Source of the DNA: an uncultured Collinsella sp.
Lineage (GTDB): Bacteria > Actinomycetota > Coriobacteriia > Coriobacteriales > Coriobacteriaceae
Direction of reading: 5' to 3'
NCBI GenBank assembly: GCA_902496645.1
Contig: CABVBR010000006.1
Location: forward strand, 1 to 36,424
Length of the DNA stretch: 36,424 nucleotides
Shown here: positions 14,818-24,300 of the stretch, piece by piece
Layout of the letters: each line of letters starts with the position of its first letter
Numbering within the stretch: the stretch's first letter is position 1
The notes under the pieces: generated by a model
Seen by the model: the letters and a program-made list of their open reading frames with translations, nothing else
Databases searched by the model: none
Told to the model about the DNA's origin: nothing
Made by a program: the position numbers and the translations under genes

Positions 14818-16047
14818 ATGGATCGAAACGAACTCGACCCCAGCGTCCCCAGCGCCACGGAGGTCAAGAAGATCCCCCTCATCATTAAGGTGTACGCCGT
14901 CCTGTGCATCCTTTCCGGCGTGGGCACGCTCCCGTCGGTCGCTGCCTTTATGTGGCAGGTCATCACGGCACTTGTTAACGGCAACGCCACCGAAAAGCTC
15001 GGCGACAACACGCTCGTCGCAGTCGGCCTTATCGTCGCCGGCATCATGCTCTCTGCGGCAAGTGCCGTCATCCTAATCATCTTTGGCCTGGACCTTATCA
15101 AAAACCAGCGCCGCAACGCCGCCCGCCTGTCCTACATCCTTATTGCATTCACCGTCGTCGAGCTTTTGGTCGACGTGATGCTCCAGGGCATCGGGCCCTT
15201 CCTACTGCGTCCCGCGATCCAGCTCGGCATCCTTGTTGCACTTTCGGCAACCGTCGACCCCACGCTGCGTCAGGAGCGCGAACTGCAGCGCCGCCTGCAG
15301 GAGATGCTCGACCGCGACGCCGCCGCCGAGGGCATGCTCGGGCGCGATGAAACCGGCGAAGGCTACATCAAGCTCAACTACTTCAACCTGTTCTGGGTAT
15401 TCTTTGTCTGCTGCGTGCTCGGCCTGATCGCCGAGGACATCTGGCACATGACGGTCGACGACCCGGGCGTCTACCAGGACCGCGCCGGTATGCTGTTTGG
15501 CCCCTTCAGCCCCATCTACGGCTTTGGCGCCGTACTCATGACCATGGTGCTCAACCGCTTCTATAAAAAGAACCCCATCATCATTTTCCTGGTGAGCGCT
15601 GTGCTCGGCGCAAGCTTTGAGGTGTTCGTGGGCTGGTTTATGCAGACCTCATTTGGCGTGGTCTCGTGGAGCTACTCGCACATGAAGCTCTTTGGCATGC
15701 CCGACCCCATCGCCGTGCTTACGGGCGGCCGCACCTGCACGGGCTTTGCCTGCCTTTGGGGCCTGGGCGGCCTTATCTGGATCAAGCTGCTGCTGCCGAG
15801 GCTGCTCAAGCTCATCAACATGATTCCGTGGAAGAGCCGCTACTCGGCAACCGTCATCTTCACCATCGTCATGCTGGTCGACGGCGTCATGACGCTGCAG
15901 TCGCTCGACTATTGGTATCAGCGCGTCAACGGCACGGAGCCGGATATTCCCGTCGCGCAGTTCTATGGCAAGTACTTCGATAACGACTACATGGAAAACC
16001 GCTTCCAGAGCATGACCATGAGTCCCAAGGACGCGACGCGCGTGTAG
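14818..16047 (+). CDS. multi-pass membrane protein, putative ABC-type permease family (PF06541-like)
   Basis: 409 residues. An N-terminal half with several hydrophobic helices (from IIKVYAVLCILSGVGTLP onwards) is followed by a charged linker (TLRQERELQRRLQEMLDRDAAAEGML) and a second membrane part. The second part has the pattern LFWVFFVCCVLGLIAEDIWHM, MLFGPFSPIYGFGAVLMT, VLGASFEVFVGWFMQ and a W-S-Y-S-H-M segment, typical of the family called putative ABC-transporter permease. No ATPase gene is adjacent and the substrate is unknown. GAGAAAGG precedes the ATG. It is a monocistronic unit with its own promoter and a strong terminator. Confidence 0.8.
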   Translation: MDRNELDPSVPSATEVKKIPLIIKVYAVLCILSGVGTLPSVAAFMWQVITALVNGNATEKLGDNTLVAVGLIVAGIMLSAASAVILIIFGLDLIKNQRRNAARLSYILIAFTVVELLVDVMLQGIGPFLLRPAIQLGILVALSATVDPTLRQERELQRRLQEMLDRDAAAEGMLGRDETGEGYIKLNYFNLFWVFFVCCVLGLIAEDIWHMTVDDPGVYQDRAGMLFGPFSPIYGFGAVLMTMVLNRFYKKNPIIIFLVSAVLGASFEVFVGWFMQTSFGVVSWSYSHMKLFGMPDPIAVLTGGRTCTGFACLWGLGGLIWIKLLLPRLLKLINMIPWKSRYSATVIFTIVMLVDGVMTLQSLDYWYQRVNGTEPDIPVAQFYGKYFDNDYMENRFQSMTMSPKDATRV

Positions 16048-16066
16048 CGCCCACGCCCCAAAACGC

Positions 16067-16107
16067 AAAATGCCCGCCGGTATCACACGTACCGGCGGGC
16101 ATTTTTT
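16067..16107. terminator. bidirectional terminator
   Basis: AAAATGCCCGCCGGT pairs with ACCGGCGGGCATTTTTT around ATCACACGT. It serves the membrane-protein gene on the plus strand and the moaE-like gene ending at 16136 on the minus strand. Confidence 0.9.
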
Positions 16108-16135
16108 GTAAACGAGCCTTCTATCGGCGCGAAGC

Positions 16136-16552
16136 CTATGCCTCGCGCTCGACCTCGCTCACACATTCATTTTTAATGGTACCGACAAGCGCCTGCAGTG
16201 CATCGACCACGTGCGGGCGAATGTCCCCGCCAATGAGCACGAGCATGATGTCGTCACCCACGGCAAGCTCGCCGCTTGCCAGCCACACGCGCACATAGCC
16301 GATGCCCGGCATCGCACGCGTTGCCTCGATGGCGGCTCGCACCTTGTCCGCATCGAAGCCGAACACCATACCGCCCACCTTATGTCCGGGCGCCACGCCG
16401 TCGGTCTCGACCCCGCGCACCTCGGACTTAGGCGTCGCGCGCACCACGCCGTTATGCGTCAGATACATGCCGCACCCGGATGCCGAAGCATCGGCCTTGG
16501 CCTCGCGCAGCCAAGCATCAACCGAAGGCATCAATTTGCCACTCTCAAGCAT
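16136..16552 (-). CDS. MoaE-like protein (molybdopterin synthase large-subunit family)
   Basis: 138 residues. The segments YLTHNGVVRATPK, GIGYVRVWLASGELAVGDDIMLVLIGGDIRPHVVDALQALVGTIKNE follow the MoaE pattern (hNGvvR, then G-L-vGe, then a late Lys and Glu). The usual HR pair and the IWKKE end are changed, so synthase activity is uncertain, and no other molybdenum-cofactor gene is in the window. The ATG at 16552 follows AAAGGGAGAAACA; a TTG at 16576 also opens the frame but lacks a ribosome-binding site. It is 32 bases after the sortase stop codon, in the purE operon. An accessory role unrelated to molybdenum is possible. Confidence 0.7.
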   Translation of the reverse strand: MLESGKLMPSVDAWLREAKADASASGCGMYLTHNGVVRATPKSEVRGVETDGVAPGHKVGGMVFGFDADKVRAAIEATRAMPGIGYVRVWLASGELAVGDDIMLVLIGGDIRPHVVDALQALVGTIKNECVSEVEREA

Positions 16553-16584
16553 TGTTTCTCCCTTTGCTGTATTCAATAGCTAAT

Positions 16585-17583
16585 TTACTCCTCGACCGGC
16601 GTGAGCACCATGACGGCTCGCGTGTTGCTCAGCGATAGCGAACGACAGGTCACAAGCGTTACGACCTTGGTTGCCGAAGCAGCACGATCGGTGGCATCGC
16701 TTGCCACGGCAGAGGCGCCATCGAGCATCTCGGACAGATAATTCGTCAGCCCATCATCGCCCTCAAAGTTGGGCGTGCGCGCCTTGGCGTATGTGTCCTC
16801 GACCACCTTGGTCGCCAGCGGGCGCAGCTTATACGTTGCGTCGCGCGTGATGTAATACACATACTCAATACTGTCGAACGTCGCCTGATCGGTCGTGTCC
16901 GAGATCACGTTGAACATCGAGCCGTCGTTCATATGGTGACCGTAAATCGTAGTCTGCTGGTCCACCATGCCCGGCGCGGTATCATCGCTATCCAAGAAGA
17001 TGGCACCGGACGCATTGGACGTGCCGTCGAACAGCGTATTGAGGTACTTGGAGTTGTTGTTGGTCTGCACCACGGGGTAGTTGATATTGGTACCCGGCGC
17101 ATAAATCCAGCCCACGACCTCGGGATTTGTCTGAGCGAGCGCATTGAAGTCGATAATCGGCACGCCACTGGCGTCTTTGTCGCTCACATATTGCTTTTCG
17201 ATCTTTTGATACGAATCGCTTGCCTGCTTGTAGCCAATCTGCGCATTGATAAAGATGGCAGCGGCGGCAACAATCAGACCGATGCCGATGATGATGAGCA
17301 GGATGGGGATGACGGAACGGCGCTTCTTGCGCGGCGGCTCAGCATAATCCGACGGCGCGGCGTGCGACGAAGACCGGGGCGGCTTCTTGGCCGTGCTGTA
17401 TGACGAGGGGCGATACGCGGCCGGTGTATCCTGTCGGCGATGCGTCGCCGGCGTCACAGGGCGCGGCGCACGCGGCTGCTGGGGAGAGGATGTCCGACCC
17501 TGCTGCGCCGCATGGGCAGCATCCGGCTTCGACGGATTGGGAATCTGAGAAGCCTTGAATCGTTTTCCCTGATAGTCGGACAT
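16585..17583 (-). CDS. class B sortase
   Basis: 332 residues. A long Pro/Ser/Arg-rich cytoplasmic tail (1-90) precedes one membrane helix (about 91-113); this tail is much longer than in most class B sortases. The extracellular part has class B signatures: NPEVVGWIYAPGTNINYPVVQ, the catalytic His in TIYGHHM (His216), TLVTC (Cys313), and Arg322 in SNTRAVM. It would cut a sorting motif and join proteins to the cell wall. The nearest possible client is the GH31 enzyme ending in IPVTG about 0.8 kb upstream in the same direction, although LPXTG-like signals usually belong to other sortase classes. It sits 35 bases after purE. Confidence 0.93.
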   Translation of the reverse strand: MSDYQGKRFKASQIPNPSKPDAAHAAQQGRTSSPQQPRAPRPVTPATHRRQDTPAAYRPSSYSTAKKPPRSSSHAAPSDYAEPPRKKRRSVIPILLIIIGIGLIVAAAAIFINAQIGYKQASDSYQKIEKQYVSDKDASGVPIIDFNALAQTNPEVVGWIYAPGTNINYPVVQTNNNSKYLNTLFDGTSNASGAIFLDSDDTAPGMVDQQTTIYGHHMNDGSMFNVISDTTDQATFDSIEYVYYITRDATYKLRPLATKVVEDTYAKARTPNFEGDDGLTNYLSEMLDGASAVASDATDRAASATKVVTLVTCRSLSLSNTRAVMVLTPVEE

Positions 17584-17618
17584 GGCTCTCCTTATACTGC
17601 GGTGAAACGGCAGGACGC

Positions 17619-18083
17619 CTAGGCGTCAGCCATCTCTTGCTTCATCTTCTCGATAACCTTGCGATACTCGGGGTCGCAGGCACCCAGGATCTGCGTGGCG
17701 TAGATAGCGGCGTTTTTAGCGCCGTTGATGGCGACGCAGGCCACGGGCACGCCCGAGGGCATCTGAACCATCGACAGCAGCGAGTCCATGCCGCCCAGGT
17801 CACTCGTCTTCATGGGCACACCGATAACCGGCAGCGGCGTAAAGGCGGCCACAACACCGCCCAGATGAGCGGCCTTGCCGGCAGCGGCGATGATCACCTT
17901 GATGCCGCGATCGGCAGCAGTCGAAGCCCACTCGTGGACCTTCGCCGGCGTGCGGTGCGCGCTCGCAATGACGAGCTCATAGGGCACGCCCAGTGCCTCG
18001 AGCTCGGCGGTGCAACCTTCCATAACGCCCAGATCGGACTTGGAGCCCATGATGATCCCGACAACCGGCTTCTGATCTGCCAT
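17619..18083 (-). CDS. purE: N5-carboxyaminoimidazole ribonucleotide mutase
   Basis: Moves the carboxyl group of N5-CAIR to give CAIR in purine synthesis. The 154-residue protein has the class I PurE signatures GIIMGSKSDLGVMEG, VIASAHRTPAKVHEWA and IAAAGKAAHLGGVVAAFTPLPVIGVP. No purK lies beside it. The ATG at 18083 is preceded by GGGAGG; an in-frame TTG at 18089 is less likely. It heads a short operon with sortase and the moaE-like gene. A TATACT on the minus strand (18147-18152) next to the palindrome ACTACTGAGAGTAGT is a possible -10 region. Confidence 0.96.
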   Translation of the reverse strand: MADQKPVVGIIMGSKSDLGVMEGCTAELEALGVPYELVIASAHRTPAKVHEWASTAADRGIKVIIAAAGKAAHLGGVVAAFTPLPVIGVPMKTSDLGGMDSLLSMVQMPSGVPVACVAINGAKNAAIYATQILGACDPEYRKVIEKMKQEMADA

Positions 18084-18178
18084 AAACAAAGACCTCCCGT
18101 TGAGAGCGGTGACGCGGCGAATCCGCGACCCTTAACTACTGAGAGTAGTATAGCTGCTCCCGTCCCTGCGGTCTGCGT

Positions 18179-18266
18179 GGTGCTTTGCGGACGGGGCAGG
18201 CTTTATCTTCACTCCGGTTGCTTCGCAAAGTCGTTCAGATAAAGCCTGGCCCGCCCGCAAAGCACC
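18179..18266. repeat. 30-bp inverted repeat with TTCGCAA loop
   Basis: Arms GGTGCTTTGCGGACGGGGCA.. (18179-18208) and the complement (18237-18266) differ at two positions. The loop contains TTGCTTCGCAAAG. Its layout resembles the hairpin at 28186-28269, which has ACTTCGCGAAG in the loop. Confidence 0.8.
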
Positions 18267-18309
18267 CCTCGACCTACCGGGGATTGCCATGACGTACGTT
18301 AGCTGAAAT
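18263..18309 (+). repeat. 47-bp dispersed repeat, copy 1
   Basis: CACCCCTCGACCTACCGGGG followed by ..CCATGACGTACG and ..AGCTGAAAT. It aligns with 25186-25232 over 47 positions with roughly three quarters identity. It lies between the long hairpin and the GH31 terminator. Confidence 0.6.
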
Positions 18310-18352
18310 AAAAAAGCGTGCCCACCGTCCTTGGGTGGGACGGCGGGCACGT
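18308..18352 (-). terminator. terminator of the GH31 gene
   Basis: On the minus strand CGTGCCCGCCGTCC pairs with GGACGGTGGGCACG, followed by CTTTTTTATTT. It lies about 20 bases past the GH31 stop codon. Confidence 0.9.
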
Positions 18353-18372
18353 TTGCTTAGTTGTCGCTGGGA

Positions 18373-21300
18373 CTACTCAGCCTTATTGCGACGGTGGAAG
18401 AAGGCACCGATCGCAGCGATGATGGCTCCAAGGCCACCGACAGTCGCGACAGTTGCCGCCGTTTGATCGCCAGTAACGGGGATCGCCGAACCGTTCTTCT
18501 TGCCGCCCTGGGCCTTGTCGCCTGCGGGCTTGCCCGCCTGGCCGCCGCCGTTCGAGCCGTTGCCGGAACCCTGGTTGCCCGAGCCGCCGGTGTTGCCCGA
18601 GCCGCCCTGGTTGCCGGAGTCGGCATCCTTAAGGCCCTCAATGGCCAGTTTGAGCTGGTCATAGGCCGCCTGGAGCTGGGCGTCGGAAGCATTCTCATCA
18701 CCCAAGACATCCTCGGCGTAGGTAATGGCATCCGTCAGGGCCTTGACAGACTCGGCCGTCTTTCCCTTGGTGTCAGTCTCCTTCGCCTGCTTGACCAGGG
18801 CCTTGAGTTGCTTCTTGGTCGGGTTCTCGACCGGGGTCACCGGGGTCTTCTCGAGCGCGTCACGGGCATCCTCGAGCGCCTTGAGTGCCTGGTCGACCTC
18901 GTCCTGCGTGGCGTTCTCGTCGCTCAGGATGGCGCGGGCGCTCGCCAAGGCGTTCTGGAACGCGGTCCAGGAAGCCTCGGTGTAGTCACTGGCCTTAAGG
19001 TCGCCGGCTGCAACCTCGGCATCAACCTTTTCAATCGCGGCAGTGAGGTCGTCCTTCGCCACCGGATCGGGAACGGCCGCACCGTAGAACTTGAGTTCCG
19101 CCATGCTGCAGTAGGCGTCAACGCTGCCACCGCCGGCGTGGAGCACCTTGACGGTCACGTAGCGACCGCGCGCGGCACCAAAGCTCATCTGCTTCCAGTC
19201 GCCACGGTCGGTGAGCACGCGGCCGTCGTTGTCGAAGGTAAACGTACCCATCGACGCGGCGGTGCCCATCTCATAACCGTCGGCGGTGTCGGAGACCAGC
19301 ACCTCGGCCTCAAAGATATCGCCGTTCGTGCCGCCGTCCTGGCGCGGCAGGAACGTGACGTCGGTGAGATCGTAGTCGCGGCCCAGGTCGACGGTCAGGT
19401 GCTGGGGCATACCGGTCTTATAAGCATAGTCGCTGTGCCAGAGCGTCTGCTCATCGCCGTCAAGAGCGTTGACGGCGTTGCTGCCCTCATAGTCGGCCTC
19501 GCTCGAGAAGCCGGTCACCTTGACGTTCTCGCGGTTCTCGGGCGTGTTGATGAGCTTCTTCTCATCAACGGGGCGCATCTTGAGGCCGTCGATTGCCTTT
19601 TCGATCTTGGTCGTAGCGTCTGCGACATCCTTCTTGCTATAGCTGCCCTGGCCGCCGTCGAGAAGCTTCTGAGCCGCCTCGACCGCAGCAGTGAGAGCTG
19701 CATAAGAATCCTTGGTGTAGACGGACTCGCTGTAGCCCGCGGCCTTGGAAAGCGCCGCCATTAGCGCAGAGGTGTCGACACCAGCCTTGACCTCGACCTC
19801 ATAGGATGCGGTCTTGGAGGGGTCGAGCACTGACGCCACCGTGATCGTTGCCTTGCCGGCCTTGTTGGCACGCAAGTAGTAGTTCACGCTATCGCCGGCC
19901 TGAACAGCGGAGACGCTCACCACAGAGGAGTCGGAGCTCTCGACCGTCACATAGGGGTAGCCGGCGCTCTCGGGCGTGGCCTTAGCGTCGACGAGCGTAA
20001 CGTCGCCCTCAAAGAACTCGGTCTGGTTCTTGCCCAGCTCGATACCCTCGATGGCCTCGACACCCTGCGTGTAGTTGAAGTTGATCTCGCGCAGTGTGAG
20101 CATCTGGTCACCCGATGCCTCAAGCGGCGTGATCTCGACCTTAGTCGCCTTCTTGCCCTTGTTCTCGGCAGAGAGGCCAAAGGCGTAGCGAGCCTGGAAG
20201 GAATCGTACTCCCCACCCGCGAACTCCTGGGTCGAGCCATCCTCGAACGTCACGACGGCCTTGATCTTCTGCACGGTGCCGTTACCGCCGTCGCGGTTGA
20301 CGACCTCAACGGCATCGAGCTTCGATGGTGTCTTAAAGGCAAATGTCATCGTGGTGGGAAGCTTCACGTAACTCGGAAGCTTGCCCTCGCTGTCCCAGTT
20401 GCCGCTCCAGTTCCACAGGAACTCAAAGCCGTTGTCGCCCTCATCGTTATCGAACAGCGCGTTATAGCTCTTCTGCTGAATAAGCTTCTCGACGTTGGAA
20501 CCGTCGTCGGCCGTGAGCTCGTCGTTGGTCATCGTGATGTTGAAGGCATCCTGACCGTACTCGGCAACCGTGGGCTGCGGAACGTCCGGCATCGTCACGG
20601 TACCGTCACTCGTAAACTCGAGCGCATCGCACGCCGGACCGATGAGCCAAGACGTCGAGGGCAGTTCAACCTTGCCGGCCGTCTTGGCCTTGAGTTTGAA
20701 GCTCGCCACCGCGCCAGTGCCGTTGTAGAGCTTGCCGTCGCCGCGGTTGGCAAAGGCGAGGTTGATGGTCTGTGTGCCGTCCGCGAACTGGACCTTCTCG
20801 CGCGACAGGTTCTCCATGCCGGCGGTCGAACCATCCTGCGAGATGCTCTCGGACACAAACTCAAACTGGTCACTCTTAAAGTTGACGAGCGCGCCCAGGG
20901 CGTTGACGTTCTTGGCGTCGGCCGCATAGACATCGACGGTGATCTCATCGCCGGCATCGACCTCGGTCTTGCTCGGAATCACCGCGAGCTTGCCGGCGAC
21001 CTTGCCTTTCTGCTTGGTGCCGCCATCAAGCCCCGCCATGGTAAACGAGTAGTCGTAGACATCATAGACCCCGTTGCCGTTGAGATCGGCAAAGTGGTCG
21101 CGAATCTGCGAGTCGAACGTCGAGGTATCGGGCTCGCGGTTCTCGAGACCCAGATAATTCTTCATGTTGGAATAGTCGCCATCGGAGATCGTTGCCTTGT
21201 TGAGGTTGGAACCCACAGCAAAGCCGTCCGTACCATCGGCCTTGTAGATGGCGATCTCGGACGCGGAGAAGAAGTTACCAACCGAAGCGAGCGGCGTCAT

Positions 21301-24300
21301 ACGCACGTAACGTGCGGCCACGGCGCCGTCGAACGTCACCGTTTTGCAGGCGGCGGAGCGCTCCCAATCGACTTCCTGACTCGTCCAATGGACACCGTCG
21401 AGACTCGTCTCGATGCGCATCTTGGTCACAGTGCCGTTGCCGGCGTCGGTACGCGGATAGTACTCGAGCTTGTCGAGCTTGTAGGCGCGGCCGTAGTCGA
21501 CGGTGAGCGCCTTGCCCAGGTCGTTGCCGCCGGAGTGGAAGCCGCCGTCGCTCGTCTGGAACTCATGGTCGAAGGCGAGATCGGCCTTATGGCTGCCGTA
21601 GATCGAGCCCTCCCAGGTAATCTTCTCGGCCTCGGGCACGTTCCGCCATGGGTCGAGTGCGGAGTTCGCCGCGAGCACATCGCTCCAACGGGAGTAGCCC
21701 TCGGCGTTGCGCGAACGGATCTGGTAGGTGTGCTTGCTATTGTAGGCAAGATCGGTATGCGTGAATTCCGCTGCATCGCCCACGGCGAACACGGTGCCAT
21801 CGACCTTAAGGTCGTAGGAGGTAGCACCATCGACCTTTCCCCAGGTGAGCTTAATGCTCGTGGGGGTCGTGGCGTCCTCGGGGGCAGCAAGGTTCGCGGG
21901 TGCGGAGAGGTTCTCGTTGAGGCGGTCGGCCGCGAGCGTGGCGTCGGCGTTCACGAAACCGCCCAGCTCGAGCGTCTGCTCCGCTGCAGCGACATCGGTC
22001 TTCGCAAACTTGACGTAGACCTTGGGGTTCGTGGTGATCTTAGTGTCGTTGAAGCTCTCGCCCTTCTCGGCCTCGGTGCTGTCCGCATCGCTGCCGTAGT
22101 GGTTGAGGTTGGGGCTTTCGTTGTAGAAGTAGACCGCTTGGCCAGCCTCGGGGGTCGCGGCGTCGAAAGCCTCCTGTGAGTCGACCTCGGTCACGCTGAG
22201 CGCAGTGCCGCCATTCTTGGCGATGACGCTCGCAGGCCTGGCGGACACGTTGGCCACAAAGGTCGTGGTACGGTTGGAATCGTAACCACTATAGCTGCCC
22301 TGGGACGCCGCAGCGGTAAAGGTTGCGGTGCCGCCCGTGGCCTTGGAGCTAAAGACGGTACTCACATGGTCACCGTAAGAGATATTGTCGATCGTGCCGT
22401 AGGCATTGTCCTCAGTCGTTTTGTTCTCGATGGAGGAGCCGTCGTCCTCGTACTGCATGAAGCTGCCCTCACCCTCGGTGGCGAAGAACTCGACGATACG
22501 CTGGCTGCGGTCAGTGCCCTTGGTGTTGGTCTCGGTCACAGCCTCGGGGTTGTTGTTCTCGGCATACATCGGCACGATGGAATTGGCCTTTACAAAGAGC
22601 GGCAGCTTCCAGAGCGGAGCATCGTAGTTGTTGAGGACCTGGCCGCCGCGGTACTGCTTACCCGAGAAGTAGTCGATCCAGATGGTGGGATTATCATCGG
22701 TGCCGTAGTTGGGAAGGTAGATGCCGTTGCGAACGTCATTGCCCTTGTCATCTGCCTGGGTATCCTGATACACCGGCGCAACCAGGAAATTCTCACCGAA
22801 CATATACTGGTACTGCGTCGAAGTGCTCGCGGCGTACTCGGAGTTGTCGGAGAGCAGCATGGCGCGGATCATGGGCAGGCCGGTATCGCCGTTACCCGTA
22901 TCGATGTTGGCCGCCGAAGCCGCACTCGTGTAGATATAGGGCATGAGCTGCGCTTTGAGCTTGAGGTAGAAGCGCGAGATGCCCGTGTAGGGATCGCCGT
23001 GCGTCATGGGCGACTTGCGGTAGGTGCCCCAACCGTCCATGTCGAGCATAGAGGGCGTGAACGTCTTCCACTGGTAGTCGCGTGCCGAGATGATGGGGTC
23101 GCCGCCAAAGATGCCGTCCATGTCGGAGCCGATGTTGGGGTTGCCCGAAAGACTCTGACCGATATACGTGGGGATATGGAAGCGGATGTACTCCCAGTTG
23201 CCGCCGTACTGGTCGCCGGTCCAGATGCCGCCAAAGCGCTGCGTGCCGGCCCAACCATCGAGCGTAATGATGTTGGGGCGCTTGTTGGCGCCGGTCGTCA
23301 CCGTGTCATAAGCCGTCTTGATGCCGTTAAGACCAAAAGAGTAGCCAGAGCCAACCCAGGCGACGTCGGTCTTGAGGGTAGTGATACCTCCCGTCTTGAC
23401 CTCGGCGTCGAAGTCGCGAAGCAGGTGCCACGGGGTCTCGGAGTTGCTATCGGGCTCAAGGTTGGACTGGGTCCACAGGCCCGTGCTCACACCCTTGGAG
23501 TTAGCGTACTCGGTGAACTTCTTAAGGTTGTCGACGTTGGCGCGCACGGCGTTGAGGCGCTCGGCAGAACTCGTTCCGTCGGAATTGACGCCGCCGGTCT
23601 TGTAGTAACCGTTCTGGCCATAGCCGGCACCGTAGCCGTCGTTCGGCAGGAACCAGCCGAGCGGCATGTCGTTGTCCTCGTAGTCATCGATAACCTGCTG
23701 GGCGGAGAATTGGCGGTCGAAATCGGTCGCCTTCATGTTCTCGGTATCGACCGTGGGGCCCTCACCGTTGAGCGTCTCGGCCGCAAGCGTGCCGTCGAGC
23801 TTGTAGCCCGTCGCCATGCCAGACTCGTACTTAACGTCGCCCTTCTTGCTCGAGGACTTGCTGCCCTTGGTCTCCCACTTCTTCTGACCCGAGGTCGTTG
23901 ACCAGCCATCACGGTTATAGGCATTCAGATGACCCAGGTAGAAACCGTACTCGGGCAGCAGTACCGGATTACCGGTCACCTTGTAGTAGTCCTGCAGCAT
24001 CTCGGTCGCCACGTTCGAGGCGCCCTCATTGGTCGCCACGAAGTAGTAGGCGTCGAACTCATTCTCGCTGTGCGAAGTCGTGACTGTTGATGCGTCCGTG
24101 GAACCGAAGTCGTAGGAACCCTCTGCAAACGTGTTTCGGAGCACGCCGTAACCGTCACTCGTCCAGTAGAACGGGTTGGGCGAAGCAACGCCGCCATCGG
24201 TCCAGTTGTTGGTGTTGGAGATGGCGATAGTCTGGTTGGTGTGCAGGAAGCGGCCGTTCTGAGTACCGCCGCCAAAGAAGTTCTCGGACTTCTCCTTGGC

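Noticed and set aside
22366..23901. 511-residue plus-strand open frame inside the GH31 gene
   Set aside because: Antisense to the GH31 catalytic region with its Asp480 and Asp531 motifs; composition is that of a shadow frame.
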